In this document: positions 35,580 to 44,400 of the stretch, in pieces | Numbering within the stretch: position 1 is the stretch's first letter | Layout of the letters: the number at the start of each line of letters is the position of its first letter | Assembly: GCF_000317085.1 (NCBI RefSeq) | Contig: NC_019702.1 | Span: 402,394 to 466,393 of the forward strand | Length of the DNA stretch: 64,000 nucleotides | Direction: 5' to 3' | From: Synechococcus sp. PCC 7502 | Lineage (GTDB): Bacteria; Cyanobacteriota; Cyanobacteriia; Pseudanabaenales; Pseudanabaenaceae | The notes under the pieces: model-generated | Told to the model about the DNA's origin: nothing | The model's input: the letters and a program-made list of their open reading frames with translations, nothing else | Database searches by the model: none | Program-made: the position numbers and the translations under genes

Positions 35580-36271
35580 ATTCCCAAAGTTTCTAGGTCT
35601 AAGTTAGAAGCAGCACTAGCTAATTCCTGAATGTTGCTTAAATCCGAGATATAGGGTAGCACTCCTAGTACAGGTATAGATGTTAGAGCTTGAATTAGAT
35701 CGACTGGAGCGAAGTCCTCAATATTGTTTTCTAAATTAGTATCTGGATCAGAATTTGGATTAGAGCAACTTAAAACTATACCCCGCAGTTTAATTTTATA
35801 CATTCTTGCCAAAGCCACATTTGCCACTGCTTGAGCGATCGCCCCTAATTTTAACGACACTACCAATACAGTTTCAATATGCCAATCCTTAGCTAAATCT
35901 GCCACGGTATATTCATAGGTGATAGGTGAACCCAGTCCTCCTAAAGCCTCGACTAATACGCGATCATATTTATTTTGTAAAGTTTGAAAATGTTGCCAAA
36001 TTAATCCCAAATCTAAAGGTTTATTTTCTCTGAACATGGCGATTGCTGGGGCAATGGGAGTTGTAAAAAAAATCGGCGTAATCTCCTCTAAACTCTGGGT
36101 TAACTTAAAGGTGGAATGAAAATATTCCCGATCGCCCACGCCAGACTGCACGGGTTTATAAATTGCCAAACTAGAATCAGAGCGATAAATTTGCTGATAG
36201 GCGGCTAGGCTAGATGTTAAAACAGTTTTACCCACACCCGTATCTGAGCCAACAATCAATAAAGGTTGCAT
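35576..36271 (-). CDS. bioD: Dethiobiotin synthetase BioD
   Basis: A 231-residue ATP-dependent carboxylase/ligase forming dethiobiotin from DAPA. VGSDTGVGKTVLTSSLAAY is the P loop with the BioD-specific GTDTGVGKT, YKPVQSG the substrate-binding lysine region, and LVEALGGLGSPIT the E-G-A-GG-like motif (EALGGLGSP). The acidic insert SNPNSDPDTNLENNIEDFA near residue 170-190 is longer than usual. The last four bases overlap the SLH lipoprotein start (ATGA), so the two are coupled. Other bio genes are not in the window. Confidence 0.92.
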   Translation of the reverse strand: MQPLLIVGSDTGVGKTVLTSSLAAYQQIYRSDSSLAIYKPVQSGVGDREYFHSTFKLTQSLEEITPIFFTTPIAPAIAMFRENKPLDLGLIWQHFQTLQNKYDRVLVEALGGLGSPITYEYTVADLAKDWHIETVLVVSLKLGAIAQAVANVALARMYKIKLRGIVLSCSNPNSDPDTNLENNIEDFAPVDLIQALTSIPVLGVLPYISDLSNIQELASAASNLDLETLGI

Positions 36272-36312
36272 TAATAGCTTATTAAAAATAAATAATTAAA
36301 TTAGAACCATAG

Positions 36313-36428
36313 GACTAAGGCACTCAAATTCACAAAGCTGATATATGGGAGTTTGAGGGCTACGCCCTCAGTTGGGGCTTTGCCCCAAACCCCTTTCTAA
36401 TCAAGTTTTTTCTTCTACTGCGTAAGTC
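36313..36428. repeat. MITE-like element 2
   Basis: A 116-bp element matching element 1 at 29206-29314. The right end TGCGTAAGTC is intact; the left end GACTAAGGCA carries two mismatches to GACTTACGCA. The interior hairpins GAGGGCTACGCCCTC and TTGGGGC-TTT-GCCCCAA are better preserved than in element 1. It lies directly 3' of Yfr1 and in front of bioD. Confidence 0.8.
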
Positions 36429-36445
36429 ACTGACCAATAATTAGG

Positions 36446-36513
36446 AAACCACCCAGACCGTAGCCTAGGTGGAATGTGGTGTGAGGAGTGAACGGAAACT
36501 TTCATTTCCGCTT
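36446..36513 (-). ncRNA. yfr1: Yfr1 small regulatory RNA
   Basis: On the minus strand an unpaired core ACTCCTCACACC (36489-36478) is flanked by a 5' hairpin CGGAAA-TGAAAG-TTTCCG (36510-36493) and a 3' hairpin with an 8-bp stem CCACCTAG / CTGGGTGG (36472-36449) ending in TTT. The core is the ultraconserved cyanobacterial Yfr1 motif that pairs with mRNAs, as known for porin-type targets. Estimated length is about 68 bases; ends are inferred. In many cyanobacteria yfr1 lies near trxA/guaB; here it lies between folK and bioD. Confidence 0.9.
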
Positions 36514-36519
36514 AGTTTG

Positions 36520-36525
36520 ATCATA
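36520..36525 (-). promoter_or_regulatory. -10 element of the Yfr1 promoter
   Basis: TATGAT on the minus strand lies 7-9 bases before the expected Yfr1 5' end. No good -35 hexamer sits at 16-18 bases further upstream. Confidence 0.5.
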
Positions 36526-36575
36526 ACCGATTCTCAGGATCATACCGAATTATCATGATGAATTATTGCACTGAA

Positions 36576-37073
36576 TTAATTTGGGCAGATTAAGGTCGGT
36601 GAACTCAGATCATGGGTAAACCTTGATAAATTGGCGATCGCATCTCCCTTGACTGGGTGCAACCAATTAGGGGCAATTTCAGCTAGGGGCAACATTACAA
36701 ACGCCCGATCGCACATGCGAGGATGGGGTATAACCAAATTATCCGACTCTAAAATATCGTTTTCATACAGTAACAAATCTAAATCTAGGGTACGGGCATC
36801 CCACTTAGCACGGCGGATTCTGCCAAACCTTACTTCTACTTCTAGTAATGTTGTCAACAAAACGGCAGCAGTTAGAGTAGTTCTAAGAATGGCACAACCA
36901 TTAATGTAATCTGGCTGGGGTATATCCGATAGGGTGATCGCCTTAGTTCGATACCAATTGGAAACTGCCTGGACTTCAATTTCGCTGTAATCATTCAGCT
37001 TCTGCACTGCCGCTGTCACAATCTGTAAAGAATTGCCAAGATTACTACCGATGGCGATCGCCGCACGTTTCAT
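36576..37073 (-). CDS. folK: 6-hydroxymethyl-7,8-dihydropterin pyrophosphokinase FolK
   Basis: A 165-residue HPPK transferring pyrophosphate from ATP to hydroxymethyldihydropterin in folate synthesis. AIAIGSNLGNSLQIVTAAVQKL opens the fold, with SNWYRTKAI, FGRIRRAKWDARTLDLDLLLYEN (catalytic RxxRWxxRTLDLD-type motif) and IPHPRMCDRAFVMLPLAEIAPNW. It starts 3 bases after the murA stop and is presumably translated from the same mRNA. Yfr1 follows it. Confidence 0.95.
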   Translation of the reverse strand: MKRAAIAIGSNLGNSLQIVTAAVQKLNDYSEIEVQAVSNWYRTKAITLSDIPQPDYINGCAILRTTLTAAVLLTTLLEVEVRFGRIRRAKWDARTLDLDLLLYENDILESDNLVIPHPRMCDRAFVMLPLAEIAPNWLHPVKGDAIANLSRFTHDLSSPTLICPN

Positions 37074-37076
37074 GCC

Positions 37077-38375
37077 CTATTCAGATACCAATGGCTGTCG
37101 ATATAGTTTAGCTCCCAAGTTCCGTAACTTAGTTTCTAATTGATCATAACCCCGATCTAAGTGATGTAGTCCTTGCATTTGGGTTTCTCCCTCTGCGGCT
37201 AAGCCCGCTAGTACCAATGCTGCCGATGCCCGTAAATCGGTTGCCATCACTGGTGCACCAGATAAAGAACTAACTCCATTAATCACGGCGATATTACCTT
37301 GCAGTTTAATATTTGCACCCATACGACATAATTCGGCAACGTGCTGGAGGCGATTTTCAAATACGGTTTCCTTAACAGTGCTATTGCCTTCACTGAGAGT
37401 TAATAATGCCATAAACTGCGCCTGCATATCCGTGGGGAATCCGGGATAGGGTAAGGTCTCAATGTGGGTATGCCGATATTTTTCTTTGCCTTCAATCCGC
37501 AAGCGACTGGAGGATTCTTGGACTACTTTGGCACCAATTTCTTCTAACTTAGCGATCGCCGCCGTCAGATGATCGGGAATCACAGGGGAAATAGTAATAG
37601 TAGAACGGGTAATCGCAGCAGCAACCATAAATGTAGCAGCTTCAATGCGATCAGGAATAATACCAAAATCCGTAGAATGTAAGCGAGGAACCCCATCAAT
37701 CACAATAGTCTTAGTCCCAGCCCCACGAATTTTTGCCCCCATTGCCCGACAAAAGTTAGCCAGATCAACTACCTCTGGTTCTTGGGCACAGTTTTCAATT
37801 ACAGTTTCCCCTTCCGCTAAAGTGGCTGCCATCATCAAAGTTTCCGTTGCGCCCACACTAGGAAAATCCAAGTAAATTTTTGCCCCCTGTAACCGAGATT
37901 GACGACAATAGGCTTGGATAATACCCTGATCAATAATGACATCAGCCCCCAGTGCCTGCAGTCCCTTAACATGTAAATCCACAGGACGAGTACCAATGGC
38001 ACAACCACCAGGTAAAGGTACTCGAGCTACTCCCATCCTTGCTAAAAGTGGACCAATTACAAAAAAACTGGCACGCATTTGACTCACTAAGTCGTAGGGC
38101 ACATGGGATTGGGAAATGTTCTTAGCATCAATATCTAAGGCTCCCCGATCGGCTGTTACTTTGACCCCCACAGCCCTCAGAATATCAATCATCTTCTGCA
38201 CATCAACAATGGCAGGTACGTTACGAATGCGAGAGCTACCAGAACAGAGTAAAGCTCCCGCCATAATTGCGAGGGTAGAATTTTTGGCACCACTGATGGG
38301 AACATGTCCACTTAGAGTTGCTTTACCTTGAATACGGAGAACTGATTCAGGTCGATCCTGACTGTTGCTCAGCAT
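37077..38375 (-). CDS. murA: UDP-N-acetylglucosamine 1-carboxyvinyltransferase MurA
   Basis: A 432-residue EPT-family enzyme, first committed step of peptidoglycan synthesis. [33 protein letters not shown] opens the fold, and the catalytic cysteine is in [26 protein letters not shown], so fosfomycin sensitivity is expected. [25 protein letters not shown] and [17 protein letters not shown] follow. I start at the ATG at 38375; a GTG at 38426 would add 17 residues outside the family alignment. It leads the folK pair. Confidence 0.96.
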   Translation of the reverse strand: MLSNSQDRPESVLRIQGKATLSGHVPISGAKNSTLAIMAGALLCSGSSRIRNVPAIVDVQKMIDILRAVGVKVTADRGALDIDAKNISQSHVPYDLVSQMRASFFVIGPLLARMGVARVPLPGGCAIGTRPVDLHVKGLQALGADVIIDQGIIQAYCRQSRLQGAKIYLDFPSVGATETLMMAATLAEGETVIENCAQEPEVVDLANFCRAMGAKIRGAGTKTIVIDGVPRLHSTDFGIIPDRIEAATFMVAAAITRSTITISPVIPDHLTAAIAKLEEIGAKVVQESSSRLRIEGKEKYRHTHIETLPYPGFPTDMQAQFMALLTLSEGNSTVKETVFENRLQHVAELCRMGANIKLQGNIAVINGVSSLSGAPVMATDLRASAALVLAGLAAEGETQMQGLHHLDRGYDQLETKLRNLGAKLYRQPLVSE

Positions 38376-38548
38376 AGTTTGAATGCTTTCAGATTGTGTA
38401 ACTGGCAAAATACTCTTAACCCTCACAATTAAATAAATTTGGACTAGATTCTACTCTATAGTTTCCAAAATGTAATGTTTTTTTGATGATCTGGTCGAAA
38501 AGTATGGAGAAAATATTTAGAATCACAAAAGAATCACAAACGAAGTAC

Positions 38549-38579
38549 AAAAAAATAAGCCCTTTAACGTAGAGCTTAT
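38549..38579 (-). terminator. Rho-independent terminator after the STAS gene
   Basis: On the minus strand ATAAGC and GCTTAT arms enclose a 13-base loop and are followed by a run of seven T. It lies about 50 bases after the STAS gene stop. Confidence 0.7.
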
Positions 38580-38628
38580 CTTAAAAATTTGAGACTTGAA
38601 AAGGTAAAGGAGCTAGGTAATCTAGATT

Positions 38629-39063
38629 TTATGCGACTGAAGTCATTTTGTGATTGTATGCTTCTAGCTCAGCATTCATCTCTAAATGAGCAACTAGGGC
38701 ATCATAATCCCTAAAAATACTGAAGGTACGATCCATTTTACTGATCTCAAAAACCAGACGAACTTGAGGTTGGAGGGAGCAAAGCGCCAAATTAGTTTCG
38801 TGGGCGATCGCCGTCTTAAAGATTTTTAGAAGCATTACTAGTCCATCGCTATCAAGAGATTCCACATACTCCATGTCAACAAGGATAGTGATACTAATTG
38901 GCTGGCTCAGAGAATTTAGGTGTAAGCAAGCCTCGACTGTTTCTTGTATTTCCAATGCCGCTTGTCGGTTTAAAATCGCATAACTTGGTTGCATTAGAGT
39001 AATTTTATGCTTACCAAAGTTACCAAGGAAGGGCTTCTGCTCAAGTTTTATGGAGTTTTGCAT
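38629..39063 (-). CDS. STAS-domain anti-sigma factor antagonist
   Basis: A 144-residue protein with a STAS fold: ITLMQPSYAILNRQAALEIQETVEACL, then ILVDMEYVESLDSDGLVMLLKIFKTAI where the Ser before DGL is the expected phosphorylation site, then LALCSLQPQVRLVFEISKMDRTFSIFRDYDALV. Such proteins act as targets of RsbW-like kinases; a candidate kinase gene is at 18.9 kb, but no direct evidence pairs them. About 20 unrelated residues form the C-terminal tail. It follows the twin AAA gene after 115 bases. Confidence 0.88.
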   Translation of the reverse strand: MQNSIKLEQKPFLGNFGKHKITLMQPSYAILNRQAALEIQETVEACLHLNSLSQPISITILVDMEYVESLDSDGLVMLLKIFKTAIAHETNLALCSLQPQVRLVFEISKMDRTFSIFRDYDALVAHLEMNAELEAYNHKMTSVA

Positions 39064-39178
39064 AATGTCTCCCGACTAATTTGACCCCGATTAATTTGAC
39101 AAGATTATGCACGATGCAGTCTGATTTCGTAGCATCGCAGGATACATTATTAAGTTTTTTAAATCCTTCTTTTCGCAG

Positions 39179-41224
39179 TTATGAATTTTGAGATTTAATC
39201 TCTTGAAAGGCTTGCTCAAAATCAGTAGTAGTAATTTTTACAGTGCTAATTCCCAAGGAAGGATTAGCTTTAAGCTCAGACTGGTAACGCCGAATTGCAA
39301 AGATCGCCGCCCGATTACTCAAAAATGCTAGATCGGCTCCATTCCAATTTTGAGTTAATTCTGCCCAGTATTCTAAATCTAAGTCCTCGGCACAGGGGCG
39401 ATTGCCATTATGAATTTCTAGTATTTGTGTCCTTGCTGCCAAATCCGGTAAATCAACCTTAATATGTAGTTCAATCCGTCCCGATCGCAATAAAGCTGGG
39501 TCTATAGATTCTGGGCGATTGGTTGCCGCTACTACTAGGATACCTGTCGATGGGTTAATCCCATCTAGTTCGGTTAATAACTGTCCCAGTAGGCGATCGC
39601 TAATGCCACTATCTCCTTGATAACTACCACGGGCGGGAGCAAGGGTATCAATTTCATCTATAAATATGACGCAGGGTTGTGCTTGACGGGCTTGACTAAA
39701 AAGTTCTTTAATAGCTTGCTCTGAGGCTCCCACCCATTTACTAACTAATTCCGATGCACTGATTGCAATAAAATTTGCCTTTGCTTCCGTGGCGATCGCC
39801 TTAGCTAATAAAGTTTTACCCGTACCCGGTGCGCCAGCCAATAAAATTCCCCTAGGTGGGCGTGCTTTCACATGGGCATATAGTTCAGGATTGCTTAAAT
39901 ATCCTGATACTGCCTCTTGTAAATTATGCTTAATCGCATCCAGTCCGCCAATTTCCGACCATTGCACTCGGGGAGATTCTAAGGTAAGCGATCGCAAAAC
40001 GGCGGGTTTAACTTTTAACAAGGCAGCAATAAAGTCATCAGTTACTACTTCTAAGCTTTCAGGAATTGATTTTAGATCAGTAACCTGACGCTCAAGGGCA
40101 ATATAGGCAGCGGTTTGGCATAGTCCCTTAAGATCAGCACCGACAAACCCATGACACAGATTAGCGATCGCTCCTAAATCCACATGATTGGCAAGGGGCA
40201 TATTCCGAGTATGGATTGCTAAAATTTCCTTTCTCGCTGTGGCATCAGGAATGGGAAAAATAATTTCTCGATCAAACCTGCCCGGACGACGTAAAGCTGG
40301 ATCAAGGGCATCGGGAAGATTGGTGGCTGCCAAAATCATTACGCCCGAATTACCTTTAAATCCATCCATTAACCCCAACATTTGGGCAACTATGCGTTTT
40401 TCTACTTCACCTTCCACCTGCGATCGCTTGGGCATGAGGGCATCAATTTCATCGATAAAAATTAAACAAGGTTTTGCCTGTTCTGCCTTTTGAAATAACT
40501 CCCGCAGTTTTGCCTCCGCTTCTCCATAGTACTTACCCATAATTTCTGGAGCAACAATGGCAATATAATTTACCCCCAAGGTTTGAGCTAGCGATCGCGC
40601 GGTTAGAGTTTTTCCTGTCCCTGGTGCTCCCACTAATAAAATGCCCTTTGGTGCCTCTATCCCTAGTTTCTCTAAAATTTCTGGATGCTTTAATGGAATT
40701 TCTACTAGGTTTTGCAGTTGAGATAGTGTTGCCCCTAATCCTCCCACTAGATTATTGATATTTGAGGTTTGGGAAATATTAGAAGCGGCGGATGAGTATT
40801 TAGGCTGATCAGAATTAGACTGTGGATTAGATTTTGGCGATCGCTGAGCAGTTTTTTCAGGCTGATCTTGATCTTCATCAATAGAAACTTCAACCTTTTT
40901 TTCAACTTTCTCAACTTTAAAATTGGAAGTAGGGTATTGGCGGGGAATATTACCTCGACGGGGAATGCTACTCAGAGGGCGAGTTGTGACTCTAATTTCA
41001 GTTTTAATATTATCTTGGTTAGAATTATCTTGATTAGATAGATCAACTTGATCAGCTTTTTCCTGTACCCAATTGATTAATTGATCTAAATTTAGTTTTT
41101 GCTTGAGGTCATCAATAAAATCTTCGACAAACCCTTCCACCAAAATTTCTAAGCCAGAATTTACTTGATCTGGATTGTTGGGATTATTTGCATGAAAGGA
41201 GTTGTTTTCTTGGCGATCGCTCAT
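39179..41224 (-). CDS. Twin-AAA+ ATPase (CDC48/VAT-like)
   Basis: A 681-residue protein with two AAA+ modules. The N-terminal 165 residues are charged, N/Q/D-rich and apparently disordered, lacking the CDC48 N-domain. D1 has GAPGTGKT (199-206), LIFIDEIDAL, AATNLPDALDPALRRPGRFDREI. D2 has GAPGTGKT, VIFIDEIDTLAPAR, VVAATNRPESIDPALLRSGRIE with a second arginine finger pattern. Both Walker B Glu residues are present, so both modules look active. It is probably a cytosolic unfoldase or remodelling machine; partner and substrate are unknown. Confidence 0.9.
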   Translation of the reverse strand: MSDRQENNSFHANNPNNPDQVNSGLEILVEGFVEDFIDDLKQKLNLDQLINWVQEKADQVDLSNQDNSNQDNIKTEIRVTTRPLSSIPRRGNIPRQYPTSNFKVEKVEKKVEVSIDEDQDQPEKTAQRSPKSNPQSNSDQPKYSSAASNISQTSNINNLVGGLGATLSQLQNLVEIPLKHPEILEKLGIEAPKGILLVGAPGTGKTLTARSLAQTLGVNYIAIVAPEIMGKYYGEAEAKLRELFQKAEQAKPCLIFIDEIDALMPKRSQVEGEVEKRIVAQMLGLMDGFKGNSGVMILAATNLPDALDPALRRPGRFDREIIFPIPDATARKEILAIHTRNMPLANHVDLGAIANLCHGFVGADLKGLCQTAAYIALERQVTDLKSIPESLEVVTDDFIAALLKVKPAVLRSLTLESPRVQWSEIGGLDAIKHNLQEAVSGYLSNPELYAHVKARPPRGILLAGAPGTGKTLLAKAIATEAKANFIAISASELVSKWVGASEQAIKELFSQARQAQPCVIFIDEIDTLAPARGSYQGDSGISDRLLGQLLTELDGINPSTGILVVAATNRPESIDPALLRSGRIELHIKVDLPDLAARTQILEIHNGNRPCAEDLDLEYWAELTQNWNGADLAFLSNRAAIFAIRRYQSELKANPSLGISTVKITTTDFEQAFQEIKSQNS

Positions 41225-41471
41225 GATTTTAGTTTTTATAACTTAGTCTATCTAAACTTGTCTAACCAAAGCTTGCTAATTACAAGGCTATAAACTATGG
41301 ACTGAAATCTTAAACCGCTTGAAACGCTATGGAAAAATAATTACAGAATCTTAACTATCGGCACCTGTTAACTTTAAGCTGAGCTTGGGTAATATTTGGT
41401 GGTAGAGTAAAACCAAAATAAGCAGGCTTTACGGATACAGTTAAAGTTAAAGGTCAAGGAAAGGGTAATTT

Positions 41472-44400
41472 ATGTCTAACCAAAAACAAAGGCAAGTAAA
41501 TCAGTTTTTTGCAAACTTAATTGCCAAAATCAGAAAATTACTCATCAAAATTGGTAGCCCTTTTCGGATCAGCCGCCGCACCGTCAGAATGATCCAAAAT
41601 CAAAGTCGTTCCTCCCAAGCTGGCTTTGTTTTACCCACAGTGACCCTTGTAACCGTAGTTGTTACCCTTCTCGTAGTTACCATGGTTGCCAGATCGTCAG
41701 ATCGTGCCAGAAGTGCATCTAATGCCAGAACTGAACAAGTCTATGCCAATATTACTAAACCCTCCGTTGATCGAGCCAGAGCCAAAATTGAGGCACTAAT
41801 AAGTGGTTATCTTGACCGATTACCTCCTGAAGACCAAAAAGTGTCAGATTTATTCACTGCAGATGGAGGAAAATATACCTTTGCCGATGAAGTACGTTTG
41901 CAAGTTAATACAGATTTTTTAAATGCAGCAACAGCGCCGACTATCGTACCTGTCGTTCCACCCGCAATCGGTGACACCTTTATTAACATAGCAAAATATC
42001 CACCATCCCCTAACACAGACCCACTGATTAATGGTGAGACCAAGTCAATTTATGGGGTAAGGGAGTTTGTAAATACTGCATGGAAATTCCCCATAGATAC
42101 CGATAACGATGGATTCTATGACACCTATGGTTTATACAGTATTGTCTTCAAATCACCGCCAAGTCCAGGATTGACTCCCACTGCACCTACTTATAGACAA
42201 CCAGCTAAAGGCATTGAGGTTCGATCTTTCCCCGTAGATGAAACATCCTTAACTGATGATTGCGCTGGTTCTGACAATGGTAACGTGGCAACGTATGATG
42301 GTTGGACTCAAAAAGGGAACAAAATTGCTAAAAGCTTCTTTATCTATGCCCTTGCAGTTCCAATTACTGATTTAAGTGTTGTTCCCGCCACCGAACAAAG
42401 TAAATATAAGTTGTTATCTAACCAAGTAAACACCCCTTTTTATGGTGTGCAATTACAGCAAGATCGGCGCAGGTTACTTGGGAATAATTTTGCAGCCTTC
42501 TTTGAAAATGATTTGGAACTTGCCCGCCCAGTCAAGTTTCGTATAAATGGTAGGGTCTATACAAGCGGAAATCTCATGGTTGGCGCAGTTAGTGCCACTA
42601 ACCCAATTACTTTTTATAATATCAGTAGTCCCTATTCCTGTTACTACAATGAAGATAATTCTTCAATTTCTGTAGCAGGGAACTTGCTCGAACAGGATGC
42701 TATTAGTACTGGTAGTGACATATATAAAAATGCTGATGGAGTAAGAATTCATCTATTTAAAGGAAAGTCAGGTGATCAGAGTATTACCCCTGACACAGCC
42801 GAGAAGTATTTTGTCACCTCTGATACTACTGTTACCAACACTGGGCAAGAATCAGCAAGTAATAATTTTGCCTTCAATCAGCGTATAAATGCACTTGTTG
42901 AAGCTGCTATTGCTAGGGGTCCAAGTTCAGGTGACCCAGCAAGTGTCATAGACAGCACCGTCCTACGCGTAAAAGAAGAAGGAATTTCACAGGATATAGC
43001 TAGACGTAAATCATTACAAGAATACTTTAAATTAAGAACTCGCAAGGTTCCATTCATTGAAGTTCCTGCCACTGGTGCCACTAATGTCCAAATCTATGGT
43101 TCTAGTTATGTAAGTCTTGCAACTCCCACTGGCTTGCCAGGATTATTAACCGTCCTAACTGCGGATGGGAAGACTGATTTGCAACCTCCCTTAGAGTGGT
43201 TAATCCCCTCAGATGTAAACGCAGGTAATTTTTCATACACGGCGGGAAGTTACCCTTTCTCTGGTAGAGCATTCTTAACAGGTTCCAGTACTGATAGCTT
43301 AAACCTTAGATATTCAACTCCTCTTGTATCTCCAGCCGCCCTAGAGCTTACCAAAGAAATAGATAACAAGCAAAAATACATTGGCGATCGCATAAAAGTC
43401 GGAAATAACTTACCCCTAAACTGGGTCAAGAAAGTCGGAACTGCAAACAAATTTGTAACGGGTGAAAACTACTATTTAACAAAGGATGGCTCTATCAAAT
43501 GGAATAGCTTAACTAACATAAATAATCCAGACCCAATTGAACGTACCCGCACTTCACAAATTCAAGAACTCGCATCCTTAGGCGATCTGAGTCGTGGTGG
43601 TTTTTGGGAGCAATCTTCATCTGCTGATCCCGATCAAAAATTTCCAACAAGTACACCTGTCACTGGGGGATTGAGAGTAGTTACCAATGCTGGCATTTTT
43701 AGTCGTCAGGCAGCTAATACTTTTCTGCCTAGATATGTCAGTGGTGTTCCTGACAACCCCACTACAACAACCATAGATGAATCGGGCACCCCCGTTGAAA
43801 ATAAAGTAACCTTACTACCTTCAGGTACTCTACTAAATACAGCACTATTTAACCCCCCCATAGATACAACGCTTACTCCTAACGATGCTAAGCAATTTGT
43901 AGTATGGCCCGATTCCATGCCCATGACTGGTACCGATACATCTCCAACAGGCAAAAAGGGTGACCTGCAAATGCGCGCAACTGCGGTCTATCACTATAAG
44001 TATAGTATCTATAATTCCCTTGACACGACAAGTGCGGGCTATCAAAAACCTGTTGCCTGCGTTAGCAGCTACTATGATCCCTCCACTGCAACCACAGCCA
44101 AAAATGCTCCAATTGGTGCTAATCCCGCCCCTTGGAATCCCGATCCTAGCGGCAGATCAAATAACGGCATTGTTTATAACGTTGGTTCTACCTCAGCTAA
44201 TATCACTCTATCTGGGATTTCCTATACGGATAATACTGGGATATTCTCTGGCTACGCGGATGGGGCTGTCAATCCTTACAATGGCAGCATTAATTTAGGC
44301 GATCGCCTTGCCTATCAAGCTAATTTGATATATCCCAACGGACGTTTTGTTAATGAGCCTTTGCGTAATACCCTCATTAAAGTAATTAAAGCTGGTGGGG

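Noticed and set aside
36429-36513. Reverse-strand coding frame ending HTTFHLGYGLGGFLIIGQ
   Set aside because: The conserved signal here is the Yfr1 RNA; the reading frame has no start with a ribosome binding site.
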